Source of the DNA: Antedon mediterranea
Taxonomy: Eukaryota; Echinodermata; Crinoidea; Comatulida; Antedonidae
Reading direction: 5' to 3'
Length of the DNA: 60,000 bases
Assembly (NCBI RefSeq): GCF_964355755.1
Contig: NC_092680.1
Location: 13,681,001-13,741,000 of the forward strand
Positions 33,501-48,500 of this stretch are shown piece after piece. The notes under the pieces were generated by a model. The model was not told the DNA's origin, ran no database searches, and saw nothing but the letters and a program-made list of their open reading frames with translations. Both the position numbers and the translations under genes were made by a program. Each line of letters starts with the position of its first letter. The stretch's first letter is position 1.

Positions 33501-36500
33501 GTACAATAACCCATTTTATTATATAAGCATCTATTTTTATAATCTATCTCTAATGTACAATAACCCATTTTATTATATAAGCATCTATTTTTATAATCTA
33601 TCTCTAATGTACAATAACCCATTTTATTATATAAGCATCTATTTTTATAATCTATCTCTAATGTACAATAATCCATTTTATTATATAAGCATCTATTTTT
33701 ATAATCTATCTCTAATGTACAATAACCCATTTTATTATATAAGTATCTATTTTTATAATCTATCTCTAATGTACAATAACCCATTTTATTATATAAGCAT
33801 CTATTTTTATAATCTATCTCTAATGTACAATAACCCATTTTATTATATAAGTATCTATTTTTATAATCTATCTCTAATGTACAATAACCCATTTTATTAT
33901 ATAAGTATCTATTTTTATAATCTATCTCTAATGTACAATAACCCATTTTATTATATAAGTATCTATTTTTATAATCTATCTCTAATGTACAATAACCCAT
34001 TTTATTATATAAGCATCTATTTTTATAATCTATCTCTAATGTACAATAACCCATTTTATTATATAAGCATCTATTTTTATAATCTATCTCTAATGTACAA
34101 TAACCCATTTTATTATATAAGCATCTATTTTTATAATCTATCTCTAATGTACAATAACCCATTTTATTATATAAGCATCTATTTTTATAATCTATCTCTA
34201 ATGTACAATAACCCATTTTATTATATAAGCATCTATTTTTATAATCTATCTCTAATGTACAATAATCCATTTTATTATATAAGCATCTATTTTTATAATC
34301 TATCTCTAATGTACAATAACCCATTTTATTATATAAGCATCTATTTTTATAATCTATCTCTAATGTACAATAACCCATTTTATTATATAAGCATCTATTT
34401 TTATAATCTATCTCTAATGTACAATAACCCATTTTATTATATAAGCATCTATTTTTATAATCTATCTCTAATGTACAATAATCCATTTTATTATATAAGC
34501 ATCTATTTTTATAATCTATCTCTAATGTACAATAACCCATTTTATTATATAAGTATCTATTTTTATAATCTATCTCTAATGTACAATAACCCATTTTATT
34601 ATATAAGCATCTATTTTTATAATCTATCTCTAATGTACAATAACCCATTTTATTATATAAGCATCTATTTTTATAATCTATCTCTAATGTACAATAACCC
34701 ATTTTATTATATAAGTATCTATTTTTATAATCTATCTCTAATGTACAATAATCCATTTTATTATATAAGCATCTATTTTTATAATCTATCTCTAATGTAC
34801 AATAACCCATTTTATTATATAAGTATCTATTTTTATAATCTATCTCTAATGTACAATAACCCATTTTATTATATAAGTATCTATTTTTATAATCTATCTC
34901 TAATGTACAATAACCCATTTTATTATATAAGCATCTATTTTTATAATCTATCTCTAATGTACAATAACCCATTTTATTATATAAGTATCTATTTTTATAA
35001 TCTATCTCTAATGTACAATAATCCATTTTATTATATAAGCATCTATTTTTATAATCTATCTCTAATGTACAATAACCCATTTTATTATATAAGTATCTAT
35101 TTTTATAATCTATCTCTAATGTACAATAATCCATTTTATTATATAAGCATCTATTTTTATAATCTATCTCTAATGTACAATAACCCATTTTATTATATAA
35201 GTATCTATTTTTATAATCTATCTCTAATGTACAATAACCCATTTTATTATATAAGCATCTATTTTTATAATCTATCTCTAATGTACAATAACCCATTTTA
35301 TTATATAAGTATCTATTTTTATAATCTATCTCTAATGTACAATAATCCATTTTATTATATAAGCATCTATTTTTATAATCTATCTCTAATGTACAATAAC
35401 CCATTTTATTATATAAGTATCTATTTTTATAATCTATCTCTAATGTACAATAACCCATTTTATTATATAAGCATCTATTTTTATAATCTATCTCTAATGT
35501 ACAATAATCCATTTTATTATATAAGTATCTATTTTTATAATCTATCTCTAATGTACAATAACCCATTTTATTATATAAGTATCTATTTTTATAATCTATC
35601 TCTAATGTACAATAACCCATTTTATTATATAAGTATCTATTTTTATAATCTATCTCTAATGTACAATAACCCATTTTATTATATAAGCATCTATTTTTAT
35701 AATCTATCTCTAATGTACAATAACCCATTTTATTATATAAGTATCTATTTTTATAATCTATCTCTAATGTACAATAACCCATTTTATTATATAAGCATCT
35801 ATTTTTATAATCTATCTCTAATGTACAATAATCCATTTTATTATATAAGTATCTATTTTTATAATCTATCTCTAATGTACAATAACCCATTTTATTATAT
35901 AAGTATCTATTTTTATAATCTATCTCTAATGTACAATAACCCATTTTATTATATAAGCATCTATTTTTATAATCTATCTCTAATGTACAATAACCCATTT
36001 TATTATATAAGCATCTATTTTTATAATCTATCTCTAATGTACAATAACCCATTTTATTATATAAGCATCTATTTTTATAATCTATCTCTAATGTACAATA
36101 ACCCATTTTATTATATAAGCATCTATTTTTATAATCTATCTCTAATGTACAATAACCCATTTTATTATATAAGCATCTATTTTTATAATCTATCTCTAAT
36201 GTACAATAACCCATTTTATTATATAAGTATCTATTTTTATAATCTATCTCTAATGTACAATAACCCATTTTATTATATAAGTATCTATTTTTATAATCTA
36301 TCTCTAATGTACAATAACCCATTTTATTATATAAGTATCTATTTTTATAATCTATCTCTAATGTACAATAACCCATTTTATTATATAAGCATCTATTTTT
36401 ATAATCTATCTCTAATGTACAATAACCCATTTTATTATATAAGCATCTATTTTTATAATCTATCTCTAATGTACAATAACCCATTTTATTATATAAGCAT

Positions 36501-39500
36501 CTATTTTTATAATCTATCTCTAATGTACAATAACCCATTTTATTATATAAGCATCTATTTTTATAATCTATCTCTAATGTACAATAACCCATTTTATTAT
36601 ATAAGCATCTATTTTTATAATCTATCTCTAATGTACAATAATCCATTTTATTATATAAGCATCTATTTTTATAATCTATCTCTAATGTACAATAACCCAT
36701 TTTATTATATAAGCATCTATTTTTATAATCTATCTCTAATGTACAATAACCCATTTTATTATATAAGCATCTATTTTTATAATCTATCTCTAATGTACAA
36801 TAACCCATTTTATTATATAAGCATCTATTTTTATAATCTATCTCTAATGTACAATAATCCATTTTATTATATAAGCATCTATTTTTATAATCTATCTCTA
36901 ATGTACAATAACCCATTTTATTATATAAGTATCTATTTTTATAATCTATCTCTAATGTACAATAACCCATTTTATTATATAAGCATCTATTTTTATAATC
37001 TATCTCTAATGTACAATAACCCATTTTATTATATAAGCATCTATTTTTATAATCTATCTCTAATGTACAATAACCCATTTTATTATATAAGTATCTATTT
37101 TTATAATCTATCTCTAATGTACAATAATCCATTTTATTATATAAGCATCTATTTTTATAATCTATCTCTAATGTACAATAACCCATTTTATTATATAAGT
37201 ATCTATTTTTATAATCTATCTCTAATGTACAATAACCCATTTTATTATATAAGTATCTATTTTTATAATCTATCTCTAATGTACAATAACCCATTTTATT
37301 ATATAAGCATCTATTTTTATAATCTATCTCTAATGTACAATAACCCATTTTATTATATAAGTATCTATTTTTATAATCTATCTCTAATGTACAATAATCC
37401 ATTTTATTATATAAGCATCTATTTTTATAATCTATCTCTAATGTACAATAACCCATTTTATTATATAAGTATCTATTTTTATAATCTATCTCTAATGTAC
37501 AATAATCCATTTTATTATATAAGCATCTATTTTTATAATCTATCTCTAATGTACAATAACCCATTTTATTATATAAGTATCTATTTTTATAATCTATCTC
37601 TAATGTACAATAACCCATTTTATTATATAAGCATCTATTTTTATAATCTATCTCTAATGTACAATAACCCATTTTATTATATAAGTATCTATTTTTATAA
37701 TCTATCTCTAATGTACAATAATCCATTTTATTATATAAGCATCTATTTTTATAATCTATCTCTAATGTACAATAACCCATTTTATTATATAAGTATCTAT
37801 TTTTATAATCTATCTCTAATGTACAATAACCCATTTTATTATATAAGCATCTATTTTTATAATCTATCTCTAATGTACAATAATCCATTTTATTATATAA
37901 GTATCTATTTTTATAATCTATCTCTAATGTACAATAACCCATTTTATTATATAAGTATCTATTTTTATAATCTATCTCTAATGTACAATAACCCATTTTA
38001 TTATATAAGTATCTATTTTTATAATCTATCTCTAATGTACAATAACCCATTTTATTATATAAGCATCTATTTTTATAATCTATCTCTAATGTACAATAAC
38101 CCATTTTATTATATAAGTATCTATTTTTATAATCTATCTCTAATGTACAATAACCCATTTTATTATATAAGCATCTATTTTTATAATCTATCTCTAATGT
38201 ACAATAATCCATTTTATTATATAAGTATCTATTTTTATAATCTATCTCTAATGTACAATAACCCATTTTATTATATAAGTATCTATTTTTATAATCTATC
38301 TCTAATGTACAATAACCCATTTTATTATATAAGCATCTATTTTTATAATCTATCTCTAATGTACAATAACCCATTTTATTATATAAGCATCTATTTTTAT
38401 AATCTATCTCTAATGTACAATAACCCATTTTATTATATAAGCATCTATTTTTATAATCTATCTCTAATGTACAATAACCCATTTTATTATATAAGCATCT
38501 ATTTTTATAATCTATCTCTAATGTACAATAACCCATTTTATTATATAAGCATCTATTTTTATAATCTATCTCTAATGTACAATAACCCATTTTATTATAT
38601 AAGCATCTATTTTTATAATCTATCTCTAATGTACAATAATCCATTTTATTATATAAGCATCTATTTTTATAATCTATCTCTAATGTACAATAACCCATTT
38701 TATTATATAAGCATCTATTTTTATAATCTATCTCTAATGTACAATAATCCATTTTATTATATAAGCATCTATTTTTATAATCTATCTCTAATGTACAATA
38801 ACCCATTTTATTATATAAGCATCTATTTTTATAATCTATCTCTAATGTACAATAACCCATTTTATTATATAAGCATCTATTTTTATAATCTATCTCTAAT
38901 GTACAATAACCCATTTTATTATATAAGCATCTATTTTTATAATCTATCTCTAATGTACAATAATCCATTTTATTATATAAGCATCTATTTTTATAATCTA
39001 TCTCTAATGTACAATAACCCATTTTATTATATAAGCATCTATTTTTATAATCTATCTCTAATGTACAATAACCCATTTTATTATATAAGTATCTATTTTT
39101 ATAATCTATCTCTAATGTACAATAATCCATTTTATTATATAAGCATCTATTTTTATAATCTATCTCTAATGTACAATAACCCATTTTATTATATAAGTAT
39201 CTATTTTTATAATCTATCTCTAATGTACAATAATCCATTTTATTATATAAGCATCTATTTTTATAATCTATCTCTAATGTACAATAACCCATTTTATTAT
39301 ATAAGTATCTATTTTTATAATCTATCTCTAATGTACAATAACCCATTTTATTATATAAGCATCTATTTTTATAATCTATCTCTAATGTACAATAACCCAT
39401 TTTATTATATAAGTATCTATTTTTATAATCTATCTCTAATGTACAATAATCCATTTTATTATATAAGCATCTATTTTTATAATCTATCTCTAATGTACAA

Positions 39501-42500
39501 TAACCCATTTTATTATATAAGTATCTATTTTTATAATCTATCTCTAATGTACAATAACCCATTTTATTATATAAGCATCTATTTTTATAATCTATCTCTA
39601 ATGTACAATAATCCATTTTATTATATAAGTATCTATTTTTATAATCTATCTCTAATGTACAATAACCCATTTTATTATATAAGTATCTATTTTTATAATC
39701 TATCTCTAATGTACAATAACCCATTTTATTATATAAGTATCTATTTTTATAATCTATCTCTAATGTACAATAACCCATTTTATTATATAAGCATCTATTT
39801 TTATAATCTATCTCTAATGTACAATAACCCATTTTATTATATAAGTATCTATTTTTATAATCTATCTCTAATGTACAATAACCCATTTTATTATATAAGC
39901 ATCTATTTTTATAATCTATCTCTAATGTACAATAATCCATTTTATTATATAAGTATCTATTTTTATAATCTATCTCTAATGTACAATAACCCATTTTATT
40001 ATATAAGTATCTATTTTTATAATCTATCTCTAATGTACAATAACCCATTTTATTATATAAGCATCTATTTTTATAATCTATCTCTAATGTACAATAACCC
40101 ATTTTATTATATAAGCATCTATTTTTATAATCTATCTCTAATGTACAATAACCCATTTTATTATATAAGCATCTATTTTTATAATCTATCTCTAATGTAC
40201 AATAACCCATTTTATTATATAAGCATCTATTTTTATAATCTATCTCTAATGTACAATAACCCATTTTATTATATAAGCATCTATTTTTATAATCTATCTC
40301 TAATGTACAATAACCCATTTTATTATATAAGCATCTATTTTTATAATCTATCTCTAATGTACAATAACCCATTTTATTATATAAGCATCTATTTTTATAA
40401 TCTATCTCTAATGTACAATAACCCATTTTATTATATAAGCATCTATTTTTATAATCTATCTCTAATGTACAATAATCCATTTTATTATATAAGCATCTAT
40501 TTTTATAATCTATCTCTAATGTACAATAACCCATTTTATTATATAAGCATCTATTTTTATAATCTATCTCTAATGTACAATAACCCATTTTATTATATAA
40601 GCATCTATTTTTATAATCTATCTCTAATGTACAATAACCCATTTTATTATATAAGCATCTATTTTTATAATCTATCTCTAATGTACAATAATCCATTTTA
40701 TTATATAAGCATCTATTTTTATAATCTATCTCTAATGTACAATAACCCATTTTATTATATAAGCATCTATTTTTATAATCTATCTCTAATGTACAATAAC
40801 CCATTTTATTATATAAGCATCTATTTTTATAATCTATCTCTAATGTACAATAACCCATTTTATTATATAAGCATCTATTTTTATAATCTATCTCCAATGT
40901 ACAATAACCCATTTTATTATATAAGTATCTATTTTTATAATCTATCTCTCTATCTTTATGTAGTGTTGACGTGGGTTTGGTTAAGCACATCTTTTGATGA
41001 CAATTTTTTAACTTTTGCTTTACCTAACTGCCCCGTTAAACTTTTTTGTTTCTGATTGTCGAAAGATTTAAAAAAAAAAATAAAATAATTGGACTGACTT
41101 GTCAAGTCTAGATATGGAATTGTAACACTAACAGTGATGTTTGGATGTATTTTTTAACAAAGTATAGAGTACTGGTTTGGCCACACTCCCGATAGTTGTT
41201 ATAACATCTGAGAAGAGAATTTAAAGTAAGAGAAATTTGGTAAACAAAGAAAATCATGTAAATTGGGGCACTGGATTTTAGAATACATAAAAATAGTAGA
41301 AGGAACTACTTTTTTTTCAATTCAATTCAATTCAAGAAACATTTATTGACCATATTTTAGCATAACATTAACAATGGTTAGCATATAATATATATAGTCG
41401 AGAGACTACAAAAGGCCCGATGGGCCTGTCACTGTAGTCTCTCTTTACATTATACAAGTATACATACAAATACTAATAATAATAATACAACACTTCAGCT
41501 AATCTTAATTAGCCGTTATGTACATTATATCAGTATAAAAAAATTAAAAAAAGAATACAGTATCTTAATTAATTAGGTAACCATCTGAGGTATACTTTAA
41601 TAAAAGATATTCTTTAATGGACCTTTTTAAACTTTTGCCATGCTTATGCACCATGCTTGGAATTTTATTACAGAAATAATTCCAAAGTTTAGGTCCATTT
41701 ATATGAATAAAGTGTTGGCCGCAAGTTAGTCTTGAGAAAGGTACATTCATTGCATATTTGTGTCTAAGATTGTGATAATTGTTGTCATGCTTACTAAAAA
41801 TGTTATAACATTATCCATGAAGCCTATAACATTTAGTTTATGGATGTCGTGAATATTAACTATTTTTCGTTTTTTAAACAGAGGTTCAGACGACACTCTC
41901 ATGTTTGAATGAGTTATTATTCTGGCAGCTCTTTTCTGGAGCTTCCATAATGTTTCCAGTGTACTATTGTATGTGTTTCCCCATACAAGATTGCCATATT
42001 GGAAATGGGGTAATATTAAGGTGTTGTATAAGTTGGTTAAAAATCTCTAACTTTCACTAGTATTCCAGTAGCCCTGGCTACTTTTCTACTGGTAAGTTTC
42101 ATATGTTGCTTCCAGCAGAGGTTTTCATTGATTACAACACCTAAAAACGTAACATTTTCTTTTTGTTCTAGTAAAATATTGTTCATTTTTATACACACTT
42201 TGTTTGGGTTTACACATTTTTGTGGAGCTCTAAATACAACATAATTTGTTTTACAAATGTTCAACAAGAGCTTATTGGCTTTAAACCACATGTTTATTTT
42301 CTCAAGTTCAATATTGATTATACTTGACAATATAGACCGGCAGCCCAGAGACATTTGGTTAGATGAGCTAGGTACCAATATCTGACTATTTGAGTGTGTT
42401 GGGGGTCACTTGAAGTGAATGAAAATGGGAGTCTGCCGGGTACCCCCTGCTGCGTCTAGACCTGGGGGACCCCGAAACGTGCTAAAAAATCGGCACAGGT

Positions 42501-45500
42501 TAGATGAGAGAGATACCATATAATTTTACTACCATGGGATGCCCATTGGCATCCTTATAACAGTATCACAAACGACAGACTTTTTCTCTGCTGCAAAAGG
42601 CCCGCCAGACCCCCCGAGGGAGGGCCTAAAATGGGGTTAGCATAGATGAGTGAGGTACCACTCAAAATCAATTCCAAACGAACAAGTTGTGTTCATACAA
42701 TACTAAATGGATAACAACAGACTAATTGTCTGCTGCACCGCAAGTGCCAGACACCCTAAAGTTAGACTAGAGGCCCCCCTTCCCCCAACTAACCCAGCTT
42801 AGATATTGTAGATACCACCAGCAACAAATGTTATATGATTTAGCAATAGCACATGTAGGCAATACCAAATGACCTATAATTACAGACTATCTGAACACTG
42901 CCCTGGCCCTGGCAGACCCCTCTAAAGTTAGACTAGAGACCCTCTTTCCCCAACTAGCCCAGCTTAGATATTGTAGATACCACCAGCAACCAATGTTATA
43001 TGATTTAGCACATTGTAAGCAATCACCAAATGACCTATTACAAACTATCTGTACACTGCCTTGGCCCTGGCAGACCCCTCTAAAGTTCGACTAGAGACTC
43101 CATTCCCCCAACTGGCCTAGCTTAGATATTGTAGATACCACCAGCAACCAATGTTATAATTATGATTTAGCACATTGTAAGCAATACCAAATGACCTATA
43201 ACAGACTATCTGTACACTGCCTTGGCACTGACAGACCCCTCTAAAATTCCCCCATTTACCCAAAGTATATAGCCTACCTTAGATATTGTCGATACCACCA
43301 GCAGCAAAAAAAAAACACCCAAAACAATATATTTAATTGAATAAGGTTTAACTTTAATCGAACTAACACAAAACAATTGAAAATATATCACATCAATGAC
43401 GATAAAATGACCATTACCATTTTAAAGGGAAAAATAGTTTAAGAGTTTCACTTCAAACTTATATAAGCCAAATATAAACAAGTACGGATTCGAGTAAATT
43501 TAGCATTCCTGCTAAGAATTGTGACGATCTGGAATTCCTTGTCTTTGAATGTCAAAGATACATTCGTCTGTAACTCTTGCAACCTATTTTAAGAGAAAGC
43601 TTAGTAATCACCTTAATCAAATTCAGGATTGTAGTAACTTAATCAAAAGTGATTTGATTAATTAATAGTTGGTAATTTTAAATGCTGTATATTATAATCT
43701 TAATCCTCTATATATATTTATATATATAAATCCAAAGGCAAATAACTGAAAAAATGACAATGCTGTGGGTATCAGCATAGAGATCTCTATGGTATCAGTG
43801 GCTGAATCTCAATGGAGATACAAAAAAAAAGTGAAAAGCTAAATCAAAAGGATAAAGTAAAACAGCCAGAAACGTTAGCAGAGCTTTCGGGCAACACTAG
43901 CCCTTCATCATTGCAAGTGAAGGATAAGAGCTGGCAAGTGCTGCCTGGGTGGACAGGAATAAAAGAAATACAACAAAAGGAGACAGGGTGGAGTCTGAAT
44001 AAGAGTAGAAAACAAAGAAGGTAGCTTGGTAGAGATACAGTATAAACAATTTTGGAATGAAACTAAACACGGCCAACAGTCATAAGTCGCGTGCTAAAAC
44101 GCATAGTGATACCGGACCGACAGACAGACCGACCGACCGCCGACATAGTGAACTATAGAGTCGCGTCCACGCGACTAAAAACAGCTTAAATGGTGGTTAA
44201 TATTGAAACTTAAATTTAGGTAGACAATGGAATAATTTTACCAACCTGGGAGTATGTTTCTAATGTTAAGTACAAAAGGTTTTGTGGTTTTAAGTTGTAA
44301 TTCCCAGTGGTTTTCCTTGTCTTTGCAAGTTTTGTCGCTCCATTTGACACATGGAATATTGCAATAACTCTGAAATTTGTTATCGAGTGACCAGATGAAT
44401 TAAAATGTTCGGCTACAGGTTGAACAAGCTTTAATGTGTTGATAGCTGATCTGTGTTGTGTCATTCTCATACGGAGAGTGTTTTTTGTTTCTCCGACGTA
44501 CTGTTTGCCACAAATATTACAGTATATGAGATAAATGACGTTTTTGGTTTGACAATTAATTGATTGCCTTATCCGAAAAATGCGGCCAGTTTGGTTACCC
44601 TTAAATTTTTCAGTAGAATCAACCAATGAACAAGTTTAGCAAGATTTGCCGCAAAGGTGACTGCCCAAATTTTGACTGTCATGAGAGTTAATTTCACTCT
44701 TACATTTGGATCTGACTAATATATCACGAAGGTTGGGAGGTCTACGAAATGCAATAATGGGTGGTTCCGGAAAAACAGTCCTGAGACGTTCTGTGAACTG
44801 TAGAATGGGCATATGTTTCTCAATAAATTAATAGCCCCGTAATGGAGGCAACCTAGGTTGATAGGTTTGTAATTTCTATTTCGGAGATGTCCGGTTAGTT
44901 CTTCGGTACGATTCTGAAAATCTAAATCTGAAGAACAGATACGTCTGATAGGTAATGCTTTACTGTTCGGTATGTTTTTAGTACAATGTTGGGGATGACA
45001 ACTGCTAGGGAGCAGGTACATATTTTTATCAGTGGGTTTACGGAATAGGTCAGTTTTGAGAGTACCATTTTCTATGGTCACTATAGTGTCCACAAAATCA
45101 ACGCTACTAGTGGATTTGGTAATTGTAAATCTTAGGATCGATGGAGTGTTTTTTTTTACCATCACAGATTTTGCCACCTTATCCGCAATTTCCGGGGTGG
45201 GTTCCGTTGTGAGTTTACGATATATAATGAAGCTGTCTTAAGGATTCCTCTTAATAAAATTTGATGTCCATAGCAACAGTGGCAGAACCTTTATCAGCGG
45301 GTTTAATGATGATATCATTACGCTGACGCAATTTGGCAATGGCCTGCCTCTCTTGTTTTGAGATTGTCACGTTTATCTGGACTCGGGACGTAGTTTTGTA
45401 CATCCTCCTCAATAGCCTGGATAAATGTTTCTAAAGCTGGACAACGATTTTTAGGTGGATTCCAGGAACTTTTTGGTTTAAATTTGTTAACGTTGCCTTC

Positions 45501-48500
45501 ATTTTGCGTGGTGCTGCTGTCTGAATTAGCAAAATATTCACGTAATCGTAATCTTCTAGAAAAAGACTCTATATCCAAAGATAGTTGTTGTGCGCCGACC
45601 TGCCTTGGTTTTGGGCAGAATTTAAGTCCTCGGGAAGGAAGTTTTTTCTCTCCTTCGGAAAGTCGACAATTAATTTCAACAACTGAATCAGAGGTGTGGC
45701 TCTGATTCTTGTTATATGTCCCAACGAACCTTCTGCAGGGTTTCCTAAAAGCCCTGAAGTCATCCGAAGGTAGAGTCATTTGTGTTGAAATGACCAAGTC
45801 TGCATGGTAGGCCAAATTTGTGATGTTCCCTTCGGGCCATTACCGTTGATTGTTTACGGCAGTCATTGGCGATAATCCTGAGTTTGTTTTGAAACTAGGA
45901 TGCAGGAAGTTCTCTTTTCAACTTCTTAGTTCTAGGGTGAATTTCAACGTCAAACTCAGTGAGGATTTTGCGGCAATTGTCAATTTGGATCTCATTGAGA
46001 TCTCTAATTTTGTTTAAATACCTTTTTTAATAGATACAGTACTACATATCTACATAAATAAAGTACATAAAAAAAAATTATATATATTTATAATTTTTTT
46101 TTTTTTTTTTTTTTCGATCGAGATACGGTATTGTTCAGTCTATCTGAAGATCGTTTAACGTGAAACACCGTGTAATAGACGTCCGTGTTCCATCTACTTT
46201 ATAAAAATATATATTCGCTCTTGATTCCAATTGAGCACGTTTTCAGCCTCAACGCATCTATATAAGACTTGCACTGATGAAGGGCTAGTGTTGCGCGAAA
46301 GCTCTGCTAACTTTTCTGGCTGTTTACTTTATCGTTTTGATTTAGCTTTTCGCTTTTTTTTTGTATCTCCATTGAGATCCAGCCACTGATACCCACAGCA
46401 TTGTCATTTTTCAGTAATTTGCCTTTGGATTTATAAATTTATATATATACATATGAATACAGGATTAAGATTATAATATACAGCATTTAAAATTACCCAC
46501 TATTAATTAATCAAATCACTTTAGATTAAGTTACTACAATCCTGAATTTGATTAGGGTGATTACTAAGCTTTCTCTCAAAATATGTCCAAGAGTTACAGA
46601 CGGATGTATCTTTGACATCCAAAGGCAAGGAATGCTAAATTTACCCGAATCCATACTTGTTATATATATTTGGCTATAAGTTTTAATTGAAACTCATAAA
46701 CTATTTTCCCCTTTAGAATGGTAATGGTCATTTTATCGTCATTGATGTGATATATTTTCAATTGTTTTGTGTTAGTTCGATTAAAGTTAAACTTTATTCA
46801 ATTAAACATGTTGTTTTGGGTGGTTATTTTTTTGCTGCTGGTGGTATCTACAATATCTAAGGTAGGCTATATACTTGGGGTAAATGGGGGAACTTTAGAG
46901 GGGTCTGCCAGTGCCAAGGCAGTGTACAGATAGTCTGTTATAGGTCATTTTGTATTGCTTACAATGTGCTAAATCATAATTATAACATTGGTTGCTGGTG
47001 GTATCAACAATATCTAAGCTAGGCCAGTTGGGGGAATGGAGTCTCTAGTCGAACTTTAGAGGGGTCTGCCAGGGTCAAGGCAGTGTACAGATAGTTTGTA
47101 ATAGGTCATTTTGGTGATTGCTTACAATGTGTTAAATCATATAACATTGGTTGCTGGTGGTATCTACAATATCTAAGCTGGGCTAGTTGGGGAAAGAGGG
47201 TCTCTAGTCTAACTTTAGAGGGGTCTGCCAGGGCCAGGGCAGTGTTCAGATAGTCTGTAATTATAGGTCATTTGGTATTGCTTACAATGTGCTAAATCAT
47301 ATAACATTGGTTGCTGGTGGTATCTACAATATCTAAGCTGGGCTAGTTGGGGAAAGAGGGGTCTCTAGTCTAACTTTAGAGGGGTCTGCCAGGGCCAGGG
47401 CAGTGTTCAGATAGTCTGTAATAGGTCATTTGGTATTGCCTACATGTGCTAAATCATATAACATTGGTTGCTGGTGGTATCTACAATATCTAAGCTGGGT
47501 TAGTTGGGGGAAGGGGGGCCTCTAGTCTAACTTTAGGGTGTCTGGCACTTGCGGTGCAGCAGACAATTAGTTTGTTGTTATCCATTTAGTATTGTATGAA
47601 CACAACTTGTTCGTTTGGAATTGATTTTGAGTGGTACCTCACTCATCTATGCTAACCCCATTTTAGGCCCTCCCTCTGGGGGTCTGGCGGGCCTTTTGCA
47701 GCAGAGAAAAAGTCTGTCGTTTGTGATACTGTTATAAGGATGCCAATGGGCATCCCATGGTGGTAAAATTAGGTGGTATCTCTCTCATCTAACCTGTGCC
47801 GATTTTTTAGCACGTTTCGGGGTTCCCCCGGTCTAGACGCAGCAGGGGGTACCCGGCAGACTCCCATTTTCATTCACTTCAAGTGACCCCCAACACACTC
47901 AAATAGTCAGATATTGGTACCTAGCTCATCTAACCAAATGTCTCTGGGCTGCCGGTCTAATACTTTGAGATCGTTGCCACATTTTATGCTTGTTGTATCA
48001 TCTGCAAAGCAAATGACATTGAGCTCAGTACTTGCATTATATATGTCATTAACGTATAAAAGGAACAGTAATGGCCCTAATACCGAGCCTTGTGGGACTC
48101 CAATACCATTTTCCTGTATAATAGATGCTGTACCATTAATATAAACATATTGTTTGCGAGATTTCAGATAATTCTTAAACAGAGTCAACGCAATTACTCT
48201 AGTAGCTAGATCAACTTTCGTATGCACTTTGAGGTCCAGAGAATTTGACTTCAGAAATTGGTTTAGGGTGGTCAAACAATCATTTTTGGCTTGGTTACAC
48301 ATTTTGAAAATGTGGCGAAAGGTCAAAAGGTCAGGGTGAAAGGTCATAAGACCAAACGCCAATATGTCCTTAAATCTCAACAACCACTGGTCACAGCTTA
48401 GTAATTTTGGTCTCAAATTGATCAGAAGGTATACATTTATATTCAGTCTAATGGGACATTTTCGTTAAAAATGACCGGAAATGCCATTTCTGACCTTTGA

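Larger units (their letters stand above)
42333..47959. mobile_element. 5.6-kb inverted-repeat element A, inserted in the LINE
   Basis: The ends are TAGACCGGCAGCCCAGAGAC and its exact inverse, flanked by ATA on both sides (42330-42332, 47960-47962). The inverted arms run about 1.6 kb each (42333-43918 and 46268-47959). They include an array of ~160-bp units (four on the left, five on the right). The 2.3-kb centre holds a decayed Penelope-like element. Removing A leaves the LINE frame continuous as G-N-D-L-K-V-L-S-S-I-I-N-I-E. The arms may be enlarged, inverted Penelope terminal repeats, or a foldback DNA element that later took in a Penelope copy. Confidence 0.8.

Noticed and set aside
31700-41055. 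Two overlapping ~3,100-codon open frames, one on each strand, as genes
   Set aside because: They are the consequence of a stop-free 54-bp satellite whose period is a multiple of three. The flanks lack other coding exons in frame, and the array lies in an intron of HYKK.
43812-44024. 70-codon plus-strand frame
   Set aside because: It lies over the inner arm edge of element A, antisense to the hammerhead-like motif, and its inverse copy in the other arm is not open in the same way.
47907-48416. Single 169-codon gene at the LINE/element B boundary
   Set aside because: The frame runs from element B into the LINE RT and on into element A; it is a chance fusion across insertion boundaries.
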